The translations under genes were made by a program, and so were the position numbers. The notes under the pieces were generated by a model that was not told the DNA's origin, did no database searches, and worked only from the letters and a program-made list of their open reading frames with translations. From Bacteroidota bacterium (GTDB lineage Bacteria; Bacteroidota; Bacteroidia; Flavobacteriales; Weeksellaceae), in the NCBI GenBank assembly GCA_023458535.1, contig JAEWYW010000074.1:42291-106290 (forward strand): DNA of 64,000 bases, given 5' to 3'. Shown piece by piece: positions 51,370 to 59,624 of this stretch. Within the stretch, counting starts at the first letter, position 1. The number at the start of each line of letters is the position of its first letter.

Positions 51370-52212
51370 CTATTTAGCAACTGCTGCCCTCTGTTCTTGC
51401 AATAATTCCGAAACTTCTTTCACATGACCCCAATTCTCACCTGTTTTTATTCTGTGAATTTGCATATCGGAAACACCGAAACGTTTAGCAAGGGTTTTTA
51501 AAGTCGTATCTCCTTTTTTCAATTTCCTTTTAATAAATAGCACATCGTTTTCTTTAAGCTTACCCATTTTGGTATTGGGTTTTCTTTTAATGCCGGCCAG
51601 TTGATCTTTAAATTTTTCAAGTTCAATTTTAGGATTGGAAAACTGATGTTTGGAAACTTCCGCTTGTGATGCCCACTGCAAATTATCCACATGATTATTG
51701 GTTTTGCTCCAGTCTTTATGAATAACAAATTTTTGATTTTTTTTAGGCGGTGGAAGAAATAAAGTTGCCACAGCCTTATGAATGAGTACGACTACTTGTT
51801 GATAAGACTTCCTGGCGTATTTTGAAGTATTTTTTTTTCTCCGAGCTACAAGCTTGTCCCTTTTTTCCACCAATGTATTGAGGTTTGAAACATACGATCT
51901 TTTGCGTTTTGTAGCAGCGTCGGCTTTACGCAATTCCTTAATTTGTGCATTTAACGCTTCGATTTCATCATAAAGCGGCTGCAAGATTTCCCGATACTTG
52001 GGCAACATGCTTCTATAAAAAGTTACTCTTACGCAGGGATAACCGCCAACGGACGAGCCTTTAATCTCTTTACCATCGGGGTGGAATTTTGTGTAGGTTT
52101 TAATTCGTCCTAAATTCGAAACTTCGAGTCTGTAGTTAGAGTTGTTTTCAATTTTTTCATCAAAGACATATTCTTTCCAAATCTCTTTGGAATTATTTTT
52201 TAATTGATCCAT
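51370..52212 (-). CDS. NUMOD4-HNH endonuclease-like protein with C-terminal HTH
   Basis: A 280-residue protein built like the modular homing endonucleases. A NUMOD4 motif lies at about 10-45 (EIWKEY...YRLEVSNLGRIKTY). A charged coiled-coil insert spans about 78-135. An HNH_3-type nuclease motif follows with H145 (VLIHKAVATLF), H165 (FVIHKDWSKTNN) and N172-173. Near 235-265 is a helix-turn-helix (TLKTLAKRFGVSDMQIHRIKTG). It is not inside an intron or intein. Stand-alone copies occur in Bacteroidota chromosomes. The coiled coil is unusual for homing nucleases. DNA cleavage is expected but not certain. Confidence 0.78.
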   Translation of the reverse strand: MDQLKNNSKEIWKEYVFDEKIENNSNYRLEVSNLGRIKTYTKFHPDGKEIKGSSVGGYPCVRVTFYRSMLPKYREILQPLYDEIEALNAQIKELRKADAATKRKRSYVSNLNTLVEKRDKLVARRKKNTSKYARKSYQQVVVLIHKAVATLFLPPPKKNQKFVIHKDWSKTNNHVDNLQWASQAEVSKHQFSNPKIELEKFKDQLAGIKRKPNTKMGKLKENDVLFIKRKLKKGDTTLKTLAKRFGVSDMQIHRIKTGENWGHVKEVSELLQEQRAAVAK

Positions 52213-52285
52213 AGCATTATTTCATTCAATGATTAAACAAATTACCTTTAATCATCTGTGTTTTTTGAAATAGAAGTTGAATAAA

Positions 52286-52636
52286 TTAATTATCAATAAA
52301 AAATTTAACATTATCTAATGGTCTACCAATCATTGCTACTGCACCTTTAATAAGAATAGGCCGCTGTATGAGCTCAGGATGGTCCGCTAAAACCTGCAAC
52401 AAATCATCATCTGAAAGATTTTTGTTGGCAAAGTTCTCTCTGTAAAGTTTTTCATTGGTTCTGATGATATGGTGAACATCCTCATTGAGTTTTTTCAATA
52501 AAACCTTTAATTCATCAACACTTAAAGGATTTTGAAGAATATCTATCACCTCAAACTGTACCCCATTTTCATCAAGGTACTCCAATATTGCTCTAGATTT
52601 TGAACAATCACCGTTATGAATAACTTTTAGCACCAT
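52286..52636 (-). CDS. ArsC/Spx-family thioredoxin-fold protein (arsenate reductase-like)
   Basis: A 116-residue protein with the ArsC fold: the redox cysteine at residue 11 (HNGDCSKSRAIL), the segment IIRTNEKLYRE around 58-68 and the cis-proline end LIQRPILIKGAVAMIGRP. It would reduce arsenate with glutathione or act as a related thiol enzyme. No arsB, arsR or acr3 gene lies near it, so a dedicated arsenic operon is absent and the true substrate is open. Single gene. Confidence 0.85.
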   Translation of the reverse strand: MVLKVIHNGDCSKSRAILEYLDENGVQFEVIDILQNPLSVDELKVLLKKLNEDVHHIIRTNEKLYRENFANKNLSDDDLLQVLADHPELIQRPILIKGAVAMIGRPLDNVKFFIDN

Positions 52637-52760
52637 TTTATAAATAACTTCTGCTCAAATATAAGCAAAAAAGTGCAGTGTAGTAGTATTTTAACAAAAC
52701 ATTAACGCTTTAGCATTGCAGTAGAGTTGTTGCAGCTTCAAATCAGTTAAAATTACCTAT

Positions 52761-53375
52761 TTAAAACAAACCATGCAGTTCTGTTTCAATCTTTTCTAAT
52801 ATGAAACCAAAATCTTCAGGTCTTTCCACAAAATCCAAATCATCCACTTCAATCACCAGCAGTTTACCCTCATTGTAGTTAGAAATCCATTTCTCGTATT
52901 TTTGGTTAAGTTTAGATAGGTATTCGATGCTGATAGAAGCCTCATAATCCCTTCCTCTTTTGTAAATTTTCTTCACCAAATTAGGAACATCTGATTTTAA
53001 GTAAATCAATAAATCTGGAGCTGACACAAAACCCTTCATCAAATCAAAAAGAGAAGCATAATTCTGAAAATCTCTATCTGAAAGCAACTTCATATCATTC
53101 AAATTCTCTGCAAAAATATGAGCATCTTCGTAAATGGTTCGGTCTTGAATAATGTTTTTTCCACTGTCACGAATTTCTTTCACCTGACGGAAACGGCTTC
53201 CTAAAAAATAAATCTGAAGTGCAAAACTCCATTTGCTCATATCGCTATAAAAATCCTCCAAATAAGGATTATGATCTACATCTTCAAATTGAGCATCCCA
53301 ATTATAATGTTTAGACAGCATTTTAGTAAGAGTCGTTTTTCCTGCGCCAATATTTCCTGTAACAGCGATATGCAT
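52761..53375 (-). CDS. Deoxynucleoside kinase
   Basis: A 204-residue kinase of the dNK/deoxyguanosine-deoxyadenosine kinase family for salvage of deoxynucleosides. The P-loop GNIGAGKTT is at 7-15, the IQDRTIYEDAHIF segment (DRS-like motif) at about 77-90, and the lid arginines in YKRGRDYE near 138-145. The length is standard. Specificity (dA, dG or dC) is not readable. It is monocistronic between two AT-rich gaps. Confidence 0.92.
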   Translation of the reverse strand: MHIAVTGNIGAGKTTLTKMLSKHYNWDAQFEDVDHNPYLEDFYSDMSKWSFALQIYFLGSRFRQVKEIRDSGKNIIQDRTIYEDAHIFAENLNDMKLLSDRDFQNYASLFDLMKGFVSAPDLLIYLKSDVPNLVKKIYKRGRDYEASISIEYLSKLNQKYEKWISNYNEGKLLVIEVDDLDFVERPEDFGFILEKIETELHGLF

Positions 53376-53450
53376 TCTTCGGATATTTAAAAATTAATGA
53401 TAAATGAAAGAGTAATTAATATTAACCAACTAATAATCAATAAAATACCT

Positions 53451-54230
53451 CTAATCTTCCTTTGTATTTTTGATTTTGTAAAGATAGAGCTTGTCTTGTT
53501 TGATTTCAAAATAAGCTTGGATATTTTTATCCACAATTTTCGCATCAGGATCGTTGAAGATTATTTTTAAACCTTCATTGGGAATGTACTGGTAAATGGT
53601 TTTATTGCTTACCATTAAAATATTATCATTCTCTCTTCTGAGTCTTTTTCCCTCTAAAAAATCTGCCTCGAAAAGTTTTTCAAATTTAAAATTGAATACC
53701 TGAAACTTGTCCTTAGCGATGATGTACACTTTAGATTCAAAGATGAGCATGTCGATAATTTCCTCATACTTCAAATCAAAAGGATAGGAATTGATGGTAG
53801 TATCATTCCTGTAATTGTACTGCAAAAGTCTTTTGGTACTTTCGTCGAGCAGCCAAATTTGCTGTAAATCTTCTGCAAAAGCGAGTTTTATAAATCCAAA
53901 TTTTTGTCGGAAATCAATTTTTTGAATTTCGTTGAGATTAAGATCAACAAACTTTAACTCTTGTCCGTTTTCAGAAAACATTGGAAGCCAAAGTGGATTT
54001 TGTACAGACTGAATTTTATAAGGAACCGTAAGCATCATTCTTCCTTTTTGGTTTCCCAAAGAATCGTATTTGGTGAAACTAAAATCCTTGCTATATAAAT
54101 ACAGATTTCCGTAATCATCAATAAGAAGATCTTTGGCGCTGTTGAGTTTCAGAGAATCCAAGGGAATCTCCTTCTGAGACCAAGCCCAAATGCTCAATAA
54201 AACTGAAAAAAGAATGAGTAATTTTTTCAT
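53451..54230 (-). CDS. Exported hypothetical protein, beta-propeller-like
   Basis: A 259-residue protein with a signal peptide (hydrophobic residues 3-15, then AWSQK). The mature chain is a series of short beta strands with repeated patterns such as DDYGNLYLYSKD, AFAEDLQQIWLLDES and FESKVYIIAKDKFQVFN, as in six-bladed propellers, but I cannot assign a family. It should be periplasmic or outer-membrane associated. It is 64 bases downstream of the glutaminyl cyclase gene, which is also a beta-propeller, and may be co-transcribed. Confidence 0.65.
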   Translation of the reverse strand: MKKLLILFSVLLSIWAWSQKEIPLDSLKLNSAKDLLIDDYGNLYLYSKDFSFTKYDSLGNQKGRMMLTVPYKIQSVQNPLWLPMFSENGQELKFVDLNLNEIQKIDFRQKFGFIKLAFAEDLQQIWLLDESTKRLLQYNYRNDTTINSYPFDLKYEEIIDMLIFESKVYIIAKDKFQVFNFKFEKLFEADFLEGKRLRRENDNILMVSNKTIYQYIPNEGLKIIFNDPDAKIVDKNIQAYFEIKQDKLYLYKIKNTKED

Positions 54231-54294
54231 TTTTTAAAAAGAAAGCGTTCCTTCATACAGAACGCTAACTTAAGTATTTTTTTAAAGATAGAAA

Positions 54295-55317
54295 TTATTT
54301 AATTTCCACTTCATAAATTTTATCCCAATTTTTACCTGTAATCAACATATTATCACCTTTGAATGCGATACCGTTGAGAACATCATCGGTACCTTTGGTA
54401 TGTCTTTTAGCGATCTCAGTGAAATCAAATTTTCCTATCACTTCACCATTTTTAGGGTCAATTTTTAGAATAATTGGTTTTTGCCAAACATTGGCATACA
54501 CAAAGCCGTTGTGGAATTCAAGTTCATTAAGTTGGTCATAAACCTGAGCATTTCCAGCTACTGAAACCTGCTTCACCACTTTAGAAGGATCTGATGGACT
54601 TAAAAAATAAAGTGTCTTTGTACCATCTGAAAGAATAAGATTTTTACCATCATAAGTTAAACCCCAACCTTCACCAATAGCATTTGGATAAGGAAATTCT
54701 GACAATAATTTTAAAGAAGCTTTATCGTAAATGTAACCAACTTTGTTCTGCCATGTTAACTGATAAACTTTATCACCAACAATTGTTGCACCTTCAGAAA
54801 ACACAGTGTCAGGTTGTTTTGTTGCGGTAATTGTAGTGGTTTCTCCAAGATTATACTTCAGTATTTGCGAAGAACCCGTTTGCCCATCGCTTTCGTAAAT
54901 GGTATTCCCTTCCAACTGGAAACCTTGCACAAAGTTGGCAGGGTTATGTGGATATTCTTTTATGATTTGATAGGTAATTGTCTTCTCAGGAGTTTTAGCA
55001 AAAACGTTAATGGTTGCATCCTGATTCAGTGTTTCTCCACCTTTTGTTTTGATTACAAAAGTGACAGGATTATCGCCAAGCGTAAAGAAATTAGGGTCTA
55101 TGGTAAGATTTTTTGTTTCCTTCTCGCCAAAGCTAATGGTAATGCTTTCGGCATTATCTGTAACCTCTTTTGGAAGTTCTATTTTATCACCAAAATGATA
55201 ACCAGAAGTCTCCATAGAGGAGTTGTAGTTGCTAAGATTATCTAAAATGGCTTTGTCTTTATTACAAGAAGCTAAAAGCATTAATGATGCAAACCCAATG
55301 ATAAAAGTTTTTCTCAT
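54295..55317 (-). CDS. Glutaminyl-peptide cyclotransferase (glutamine cyclotransferase), lipoprotein
   Basis: A 340-residue envelope enzyme. The signal ends in a lipobox (LLASC). An N-terminal beta domain (about 25-105) precedes the five-bladed propeller of the plant/bacterial glutaminyl cyclase family (about 110-340): EYPHNPANFVQGFQLEG, YESDGQTGSSQILKY, EGATIVGDKVYQLTW and LNELEFHNGFVYANVW are the family motifs. It turns N-terminal Gln into pyroglutamate, which in Bacteroidota is common on proteins exported through type signals. I start at the ATG 55317 (MRKTF), because an upstream in-frame ATG at 55341 gives a poorer signal peptide. Confidence 0.92.
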   Translation of the reverse strand: MRKTFIIGFASLMLLASCNKDKAILDNLSNYNSSMETSGYHFGDKIELPKEVTDNAESITISFGEKETKNLTIDPNFFTLGDNPVTFVIKTKGGETLNQDATINVFAKTPEKTITYQIIKEYPHNPANFVQGFQLEGNTIYESDGQTGSSQILKYNLGETTTITATKQPDTVFSEGATIVGDKVYQLTWQNKVGYIYDKASLKLLSEFPYPNAIGEGWGLTYDGKNLILSDGTKTLYFLSPSDPSKVVKQVSVAGNAQVYDQLNELEFHNGFVYANVWQKPIILKIDPKNGEVIGKFDFTEIAKRHTKGTDDVLNGIAFKGDNMLITGKNWDKIYEVEIK

Positions 55318-55353
55318 GTTTTTCTTAAAAATATTTGTCAAAAGTAGTAATTA

Positions 55354-55737
55354 TTATTCCTCTTTCAAAAAGTTTGGAATATCTTGTCCGAATTGTAGGA
55401 TGTAATTATTGTTGTCACAAATCGCAAATTCTCGCATTCCCCAGTCAAAATTTTCAATATCATAACAAATTTTCGTTTTTGATTTTAAATCTTCCCAAAG
55501 TTCATCTACATTGTTTACATTAAAATAAAACGAACCTGTAAAACCAATTTTTTCGGACAGACTATGAGAATTTGGAGCGGAAAGCATTATTTCTACTTTA
55601 TCTTTAAAAATCGATGCCCACTGCCAATCGTCATTTCTTTCACCAACAGAGAAATCTAAAATTTCTCTATAAAAATCAATACTTTCGTCGAAATTTTTTG
55701 TCCATAGAATTGGACGCAAACATTTCAATTTTGTCAT
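55354..55737 (-). CDS. VOC (glyoxalase/bleomycin resistance) family protein
   Basis: A 127-residue protein with one VOC domain: LRPILWTKNFDESIDFYREIL at the start and NNYILQFGQDIP at the end. Metal-binding residues are only partly recognisable. The start at 55737 (MTKLK) sits two bases after the upstream SRPBCC stop, whereas a longer in-frame start would overlap that gene by more than 50 bases. Substrate unknown. Last gene of a four- or five-gene minus-strand run of small VOC and SRPBCC genes. Confidence 0.85.
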   Translation of the reverse strand: MTKLKCLRPILWTKNFDESIDFYREILDFSVGERNDDWQWASIFKDKVEIMLSAPNSHSLSEKIGFTGSFYFNVNNVDELWEDLKSKTKICYDIENFDWGMREFAICDNNNYILQFGQDIPNFLKEE

Positions 55738-55739
55738 TT

Positions 55740-56168
55740 CTAATTGCTTTTTTCTACGTAATTTTTTAAACTTTGTTTGACAATTTCTTCCCAACCCTCT
55801 TTAAAATTCTCAACTGATAACTCATCACCCAAATCAGCAAAGTTTTCCAGTCCGGCATGTGTTAAAATAACATTTGTTCCGTTTTCAGTAGGATGCAATT
55901 CCCAAGTTACCAAACTTTTCTTTGGTGAAAATTCAGGAAAAGCCCATGTGTGCTGAAATTTCGCATTCGGAATAATTTCTAAAATTTCACATTGATGATG
56001 GTATTTATTTTCCCCTCCAGGTTCGTAGAAATTAAATGAATGATGAAGTTTCAGCCTAAAATCAGGAATATCAAAATACCAATTCCTCATTTCATCAGCA
56101 TTGGTTAACGCTCTCCAAATTTTTTCGGGTGACGCTTTTATAAGAGATTGTGCAATTACTTTTTCCAT
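55740..56168 (-). CDS. SRPBCC (AHSA1-like) domain protein
   Basis: A 142-residue START-like protein: MEKVIAQSLIKASPEKIWRALTN at the start, HQCEILEIIPNAKFQHTWAFPEF in the middle and a C-terminal helix FKEGWEEIVKQSLKNYVEK. It is more AHSA1-typical than the SRPBCC genes at 17100 and 25525. The ATG at 56168 gives the usual start, with a seven-residue hydrophobic extension upstream excluded. It is coupled to the VOC gene downstream (2-base gap). Confidence 0.85.
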   Translation of the reverse strand: MEKVIAQSLIKASPEKIWRALTNADEMRNWYFDIPDFRLKLHHSFNFYEPGGENKYHHQCEILEIIPNAKFQHTWAFPEFSPKKSLVTWELHPTENGTNVILTHAGLENFADLGDELSVENFKEGWEEIVKQSLKNYVEKSN

Positions 56169-56204
56169 AATAAAAAGAAAAACTGCCAAATGGCAGCTAT
56201 TGTA

Positions 56205-56654
56205 TTAATGAGGTTGAACTTTTGAAGGATCATCATAATTAATCATCCAATTGATACCAAATTTATCAATAAACATCCCGAAATAAGCGCCCCAAAACGT
56301 ATCTTCCATAGGCATCGTTACAAAACCATCGGTGGAAAGTCCGTTAAACAGTCTATCTGCTTCCTCTTTAGAATCGACATTAATAGAGATCGAAATATTA
56401 TTCCCCTGATTGAAATTTCCTGCCCAATCGCCACCCGTATCACTTACCATAAGGATGGTTTCCTTTGAAATAGGTAGTGATATGTGCATAATTCTATTTT
56501 TTTGATCTTCGGGAATTTGTTTTCCTTCTTCAGAGGGTGGCATATCGCCAAATCTTCCTACGAAAGGAAATTCACCTCCAAAATTTTGTTTGTAGAAATT
56601 GAATGCTTCTTCACAATTTCCATCAAAAGTTAAATACGCATTTACAGTTGCCAT
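56205..56654 (-). CDS. VOC family protein (PhnB-like)
   Basis: A 149-residue protein of the PhnB/3-demethylubiquinone-methyltransferase-like VOC branch: NAYLTFDGNCEEAFNFYKQNFGGE, RIMHISLPI, and the ending GAYFGMFIDKFGINWMINY are typical. This branch usually lacks proven enzyme activity. It is the second gene of the minus-strand run, 36 bases before the SRPBCC gene and 18 bases after the four-helix membrane protein gene. Confidence 0.87.
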   Translation of the reverse strand: MATVNAYLTFDGNCEEAFNFYKQNFGGEFPFVGRFGDMPPSEEGKQIPEDQKNRIMHISLPISKETILMVSDTGGDWAGNFNQGNNISISINVDSKEEADRLFNGLSTDGFVTMPMEDTFWGAYFGMFIDKFGINWMINYDDPSKVQPH

Positions 56655-56672
56655 AATTTTTTAGTATTTGAA

Positions 56673-57071
56673 TTAAGATTTTTTTACTGCTAAACGATAA
56701 CCAATTAGAACAAAGGAACATACTAAAATTGCTGCAACCATAAACCAAATTGGTGACGGAATTAAAACCAGGTTGATGATTGTGCAAACCAAATAAATAA
56801 TCCCACATATAATTGCATACATCTTTTTATTGTCACCTGCAATCTTGGTTGAGGCAAAACCCGCAACAATCATCCCAATTGCATACGCGATAATCACCAT
56901 AAAAATTGCCATAAAAGGCGCTGTTTCTACGTATTTGGAGAACGCATCAGCATCGTAAGGATCCATTCCTTCTGGAAGCGGGTAAATTTGATGCCCCAAC
57001 ATTTGAACCAAATAAATACAAATGCCACCAAGCAAATAACCACCAATAACCGCTAATACTTTCCTTAACAT
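56673..57071 (-). CDS. Four-helix membrane protein of unknown function
   Basis: A 132-residue protein with four predicted membrane helices (about 4-24, 52-74, 83-104 and 107-125). The first loop is acidic (GMDPYDADAFSKY). I recognise no domain, though similar four-helix proteins accompany VOC genes in Flavobacteriia. It begins 3 bases after the upstream VOC stop, so the genes are tightly linked in one transcript. Confidence 0.65.
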   Translation of the reverse strand: MLRKVLAVIGGYLLGGICIYLVQMLGHQIYPLPEGMDPYDADAFSKYVETAPFMAIFMVIIAYAIGMIVAGFASTKIAGDNKKMYAIICGIIYLVCTIINLVLIPSPIWFMVAAILVCSFVLIGYRLAVKKS

Positions 57072-57074
57072 AAC

Positions 57075-57446
57075 TTACCTGTGCTGATCTATTAAAATCA
57101 TATTGCCATCGGGATCTTTCAAAAAAATATGTTCCGGACCTGAGGTGTTTTCATCCGCTTCCTTATCTAAAGCAATTCCATCAATTTTTAGTTTTTGCTG
57201 AATCGTCCTCACATCATCAAACGGATTTACCTCTTTGGCTTCTTGATCCCATCCTGGGTTAAATGTCATCATATTGCCCTCAAACATTGCCTGAAAAAGT
57301 CCGATAAGTGTTGTGCCGTTCTTCATTATGAGGTATTTTTGTTCCATTGCACCGCCCATCACGGAGAATCCCAGTTTTTCATAAAATTCTTTTGATTTTT
57401 CCAGATCTTTGACGCTCAAGCTCAAAGAAAACGCTCCTAAATTCAT
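57075..57446 (-). CDS. VOC family protein (glyoxalase-like)
   Basis: A 123-residue single VOC domain: FSLSLSVKDLEKSKEFYEKLGF at the start, FDDVRTIQQKL in the middle and EHIFLKDPDGNMILIDQH at the end. The last His/Glu positions fit metal-binding VOC enzymes. Substrate unknown. First gene of the compact VOC-membrane-VOC-SRPBCC-VOC run, 11 bases after the small exported protein gene. Confidence 0.86.
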   Translation of the reverse strand: MNLGAFSLSLSVKDLEKSKEFYEKLGFSVMGGAMEQKYLIMKNGTTLIGLFQAMFEGNMMTFNPGWDQEAKEVNPFDDVRTIQQKLKIDGIALDKEADENTSGPEHIFLKDPDGNMILIDQHR

Positions 57447-57457
57447 TTTTTTATTGT

Positions 57458-57928
57458 TTATTTATTTTTCCATTCGGTAGGAAACTGCATGCTACCGTCG
57501 TAACTCAACCATTTTCCTGTAAATTGTATATCACTTGATTCAATTTTTTCAGTGGAAGGATTCCATTTAAATATGTAGGTAAATTTCCCTCTCAAAATAC
57601 CAGAATGCTTGCCTTTATTCTCTTCTGCAAATTCATAATTTCCAAAAACCTTACCTTGCTTTTTGCTGTTTTTATATTTTTCAATGCTAATTTTTCCTTC
57701 AAACTTATTATATGTTTTATCCACCAAAGTGTAACCCGCCACATAATATTCCTGATCATTTTTCTTGTTCTGCTCAGAAATGTTGATTTTCAATTTTAAT
57801 TCTTGTTTATCATTGCTGATATTCCCAATGTATGCCCTGCTGTTGTTGAGCCAGACTGATGATATGTTAGGCATTTGAGCCCAAGCATAAGACGAAATGA
57901 GAAGAAATAAAAAGAAAATTTTTTTCAT
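57458..57928 (-). CDS. Small exported hypothetical protein
   Basis: A 156-residue protein with a signal peptide (hydrophobic residues 3-16, then AWAQM). The mature chain is beta-rich and polar, with several tyrosines and the pattern YVAGYTLVDKTYNKFEG, and no known domain. It may be a small lipocalin-like or immunoglobulin-like periplasmic protein. It lies upstream of the VOC run on the same strand with an 11-base gap, so it probably opens that operon. Confidence 0.6.
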   Translation of the reverse strand: MKKIFFLFLLISSYAWAQMPNISSVWLNNSRAYIGNISNDKQELKLKINISEQNKKNDQEYYVAGYTLVDKTYNKFEGKISIEKYKNSKKQGKVFGNYEFAEENKGKHSGILRGKFTYIFKWNPSTEKIESSDIQFTGKWLSYDGSMQFPTEWKNK

Positions 57929-57990
57929 GTGCGTAATTTTAAAATCAAGTAAAATTAATAAAATTTAGTCCACTATACATTTTTATGAAT

Positions 57991-58022
57991 AAAAAAAAGC
58001 CCACTAAAAATCTTAGCGGGCT
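57991..58022 (-). terminator. Terminator after the DUF1569 gene
   Basis: On the minus strand AGCCCGCTAA pairs with TTAGTGGGCT (one wobble) around a five-base loop, followed by eight T, 22 bases after the stop at 58045. Confidence 0.78.
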
Positions 58023-58044
58023 GATATCTTAAATTGTAATTCGT

Positions 58045-58500
58045 TTACACACCAAATTGTGATAGGTGATGATTGAGATGTTTAGCAAACATATTGTTCC
58101 ATTCTTGAGCGGTCAATTTTCCGAAAGACGATGACTCTTTGCCCTCAAATGCAGCACTTCCCAGTTGTTGGGTTTTCTGAATAAATCCTATCAGTCTTTT
58201 CTTCTCAAGTTCAAAATCCTTATTTCCCACAACTTTAAATTGAGGGCCTGTGGGAATATTTTGCTTGTAAGGTATTTCGTTAACAACTTTTGATTTTACA
58301 AATGTTTTGAGTAAAAATTTAGCTAATCCACCCACTTTTTTGTGCTTCTCTGGCTCATAAACGAGTTCATAAGTTACATTGCAATGCGCCAACATCTGAT
58401 CTACACTCATACTCCCCCATCGAGGTTTTGAATCTTTAGTGAGATGATTAATTCTTTCAATGTAGTTTTGTGCAACTCCCGCATCAAAAATATTTTCCAT
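58045..58500 (-). CDS. DUF1569 (DinB-like) protein
   Basis: A 151-residue cytoplasmic protein of the DUF1569 family, a DinB-type four-helix bundle. SVDQMLAHCNVTYELV and the C-terminal FAKHLNHHLSQFGV carry the histidines that would form a metal site. The family is implicated in thiol-dependent or stress-related reactions without firm evidence. The gene starts 9 bases after hemB on the same strand, so the two are co-transcribed. Confidence 0.83.
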   Translation of the reverse strand: MENIFDAGVAQNYIERINHLTKDSKPRWGSMSVDQMLAHCNVTYELVYEPEKHKKVGGLAKFLLKTFVKSKVVNEIPYKQNIPTGPQFKVVGNKDFELEKKRLIGFIQKTQQLGSAAFEGKESSSFGKLTAQEWNNMFAKHLNHHLSQFGV

Positions 58501-58509
58501 GATGATTTC

Positions 58510-59502
58510 TTATGCATTATTTAATAAAATTGCAGCCTCTTTTGCAGCATAGGTAAATATCATATCTGCACCTGCCCTCTTAATACATGTTAAACTTTCA
58601 ATAATCGCCTTGTCATTATCCAACCAACCATTCTGCGCAGCAGCTTTCAACATGGCATATTCTCCACTAACGTTATACACTGCAATTGGTAGATCTATGG
58701 CTTCGCGTACTTTTGCGACAATGTCAAGATAAGGAAGACCCGGTTTTATCATGATGATATCCGCACCTTCTTCAATATCCTTGAAAGTCTCGTTCAAAGC
58801 TTCTCTGGAGTTATGAAAATCCATCTGATAAGTTTTTTTATCTTTTGGAATATCCAAATTCTCCTTCGGCGCACTGTCTAGAGCACTTCTAAAAGGACCA
58901 TAAAATGAACTCGCATACTTTGCTGCATAGGACAAGATACCAACATCTGTGAAACCGTTGATCTCCAAAGCTTCACGCATTGCCTGCACTCTACCATCCA
59001 TCATGTCACTAGGAGCCAGAACGTCTGCCCCTGCTTCCGCCAATGAAACTGACATATTGGCCAGTGCATCTACTGTAGCATCATTAACAATTTTCCCGTT
59101 CTCTATAATACCATCATGACCGTATATAGAATATGGATCTAAAGCCACATCGGGCATTACAATCATTCCTGGAACAGCATCCTTGATAGATTTAATGGTA
59201 TTTTGCATCAGTCCATTAGGATTCCATGCTTCTTTTCCAGTATTATCTTTTACTTCTTCACCCACTTTCATGTACAGATTGACAGCTTTTACACCGAGCG
59301 CATATAAATCTTTACACTCCTTCACCGTTAGATCTATACTCCTACGGAAAATTCCCGGCATCGACGGAATGGGTTCTTGCTTGTTTTCTCCTTCCATCAC
59401 GAATATTGGCATTACAAAATCGTTGGTGGTAAGGGTAGTTTCTCTTACTAAACTCCTGATAGACTCATTAACTCTAAGACGTCTGTTTCTCGAATAAATC
59501 AT
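58510..59502 (-). CDS. hemB: Porphobilinogen synthase (delta-aminolevulinate dehydratase)
   Basis: A 330-residue TIM-barrel enzyme that joins two aminolevulinates to porphobilinogen in haem synthesis. Schiff-base lysine regions are seen in YAAKYASSFYGPFR and IMIKPGLPYLDIV. The site that binds zinc by three cysteines in other HemB proteins reads D118-V-A-L-D122-P-Y here with H129-D130-G, so this is the cysteine-free, magnesium-type form. Full length. It has a -7 box upstream, and a DUF1569 gene follows in the same transcript. Ties in with the cytochrome c assembly gene in the window only generally. Confidence 0.96.
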   Translation of the reverse strand: MIYSRNRRLRVNESIRSLVRETTLTTNDFVMPIFVMEGENKQEPIPSMPGIFRRSIDLTVKECKDLYALGVKAVNLYMKVGEEVKDNTGKEAWNPNGLMQNTIKSIKDAVPGMIVMPDVALDPYSIYGHDGIIENGKIVNDATVDALANMSVSLAEAGADVLAPSDMMDGRVQAMREALEINGFTDVGILSYAAKYASSFYGPFRSALDSAPKENLDIPKDKKTYQMDFHNSREALNETFKDIEEGADIIMIKPGLPYLDIVAKVREAIDLPIAVYNVSGEYAMLKAAAQNGWLDNDKAIIESLTCIKRAGADMIFTYAAKEAAILLNNA

Positions 59503-59532
59503 TTTTTGGAACAGTATTTGTTTTTTACGCTA

Positions 59533-59540
59533 CAAATTTA
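59533..59540 (-). promoter_or_regulatory. -7 box for hemB
   Basis: The minus strand reads TAAATTTG, an exact TAnnTTTG match, 30 bases before the hemB ATG. The nearest upstream TTTG is 26 bases away, too far for a good -33. Confidence 0.4.
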
Positions 59541-59563
59541 AGTTAAACTAAACGAAAAAACTA

Positions 59564-59594
59564 TTGCAAATATTATTGTGATTATCTATATTTG
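59564..59594 (+). promoter_or_regulatory. Promoter for the T9SS sorting-domain protein
   Basis: TTG at 59564-59566, a 20-base spacer and TATATTTG at 59587-59594, 30 bases before the ATG at 59625. Full consensus. Confidence 0.6.
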
Positions 59595-59624
59595 TGAGTA
59601 ATTTTGTTTGAAATAAAATATTCG

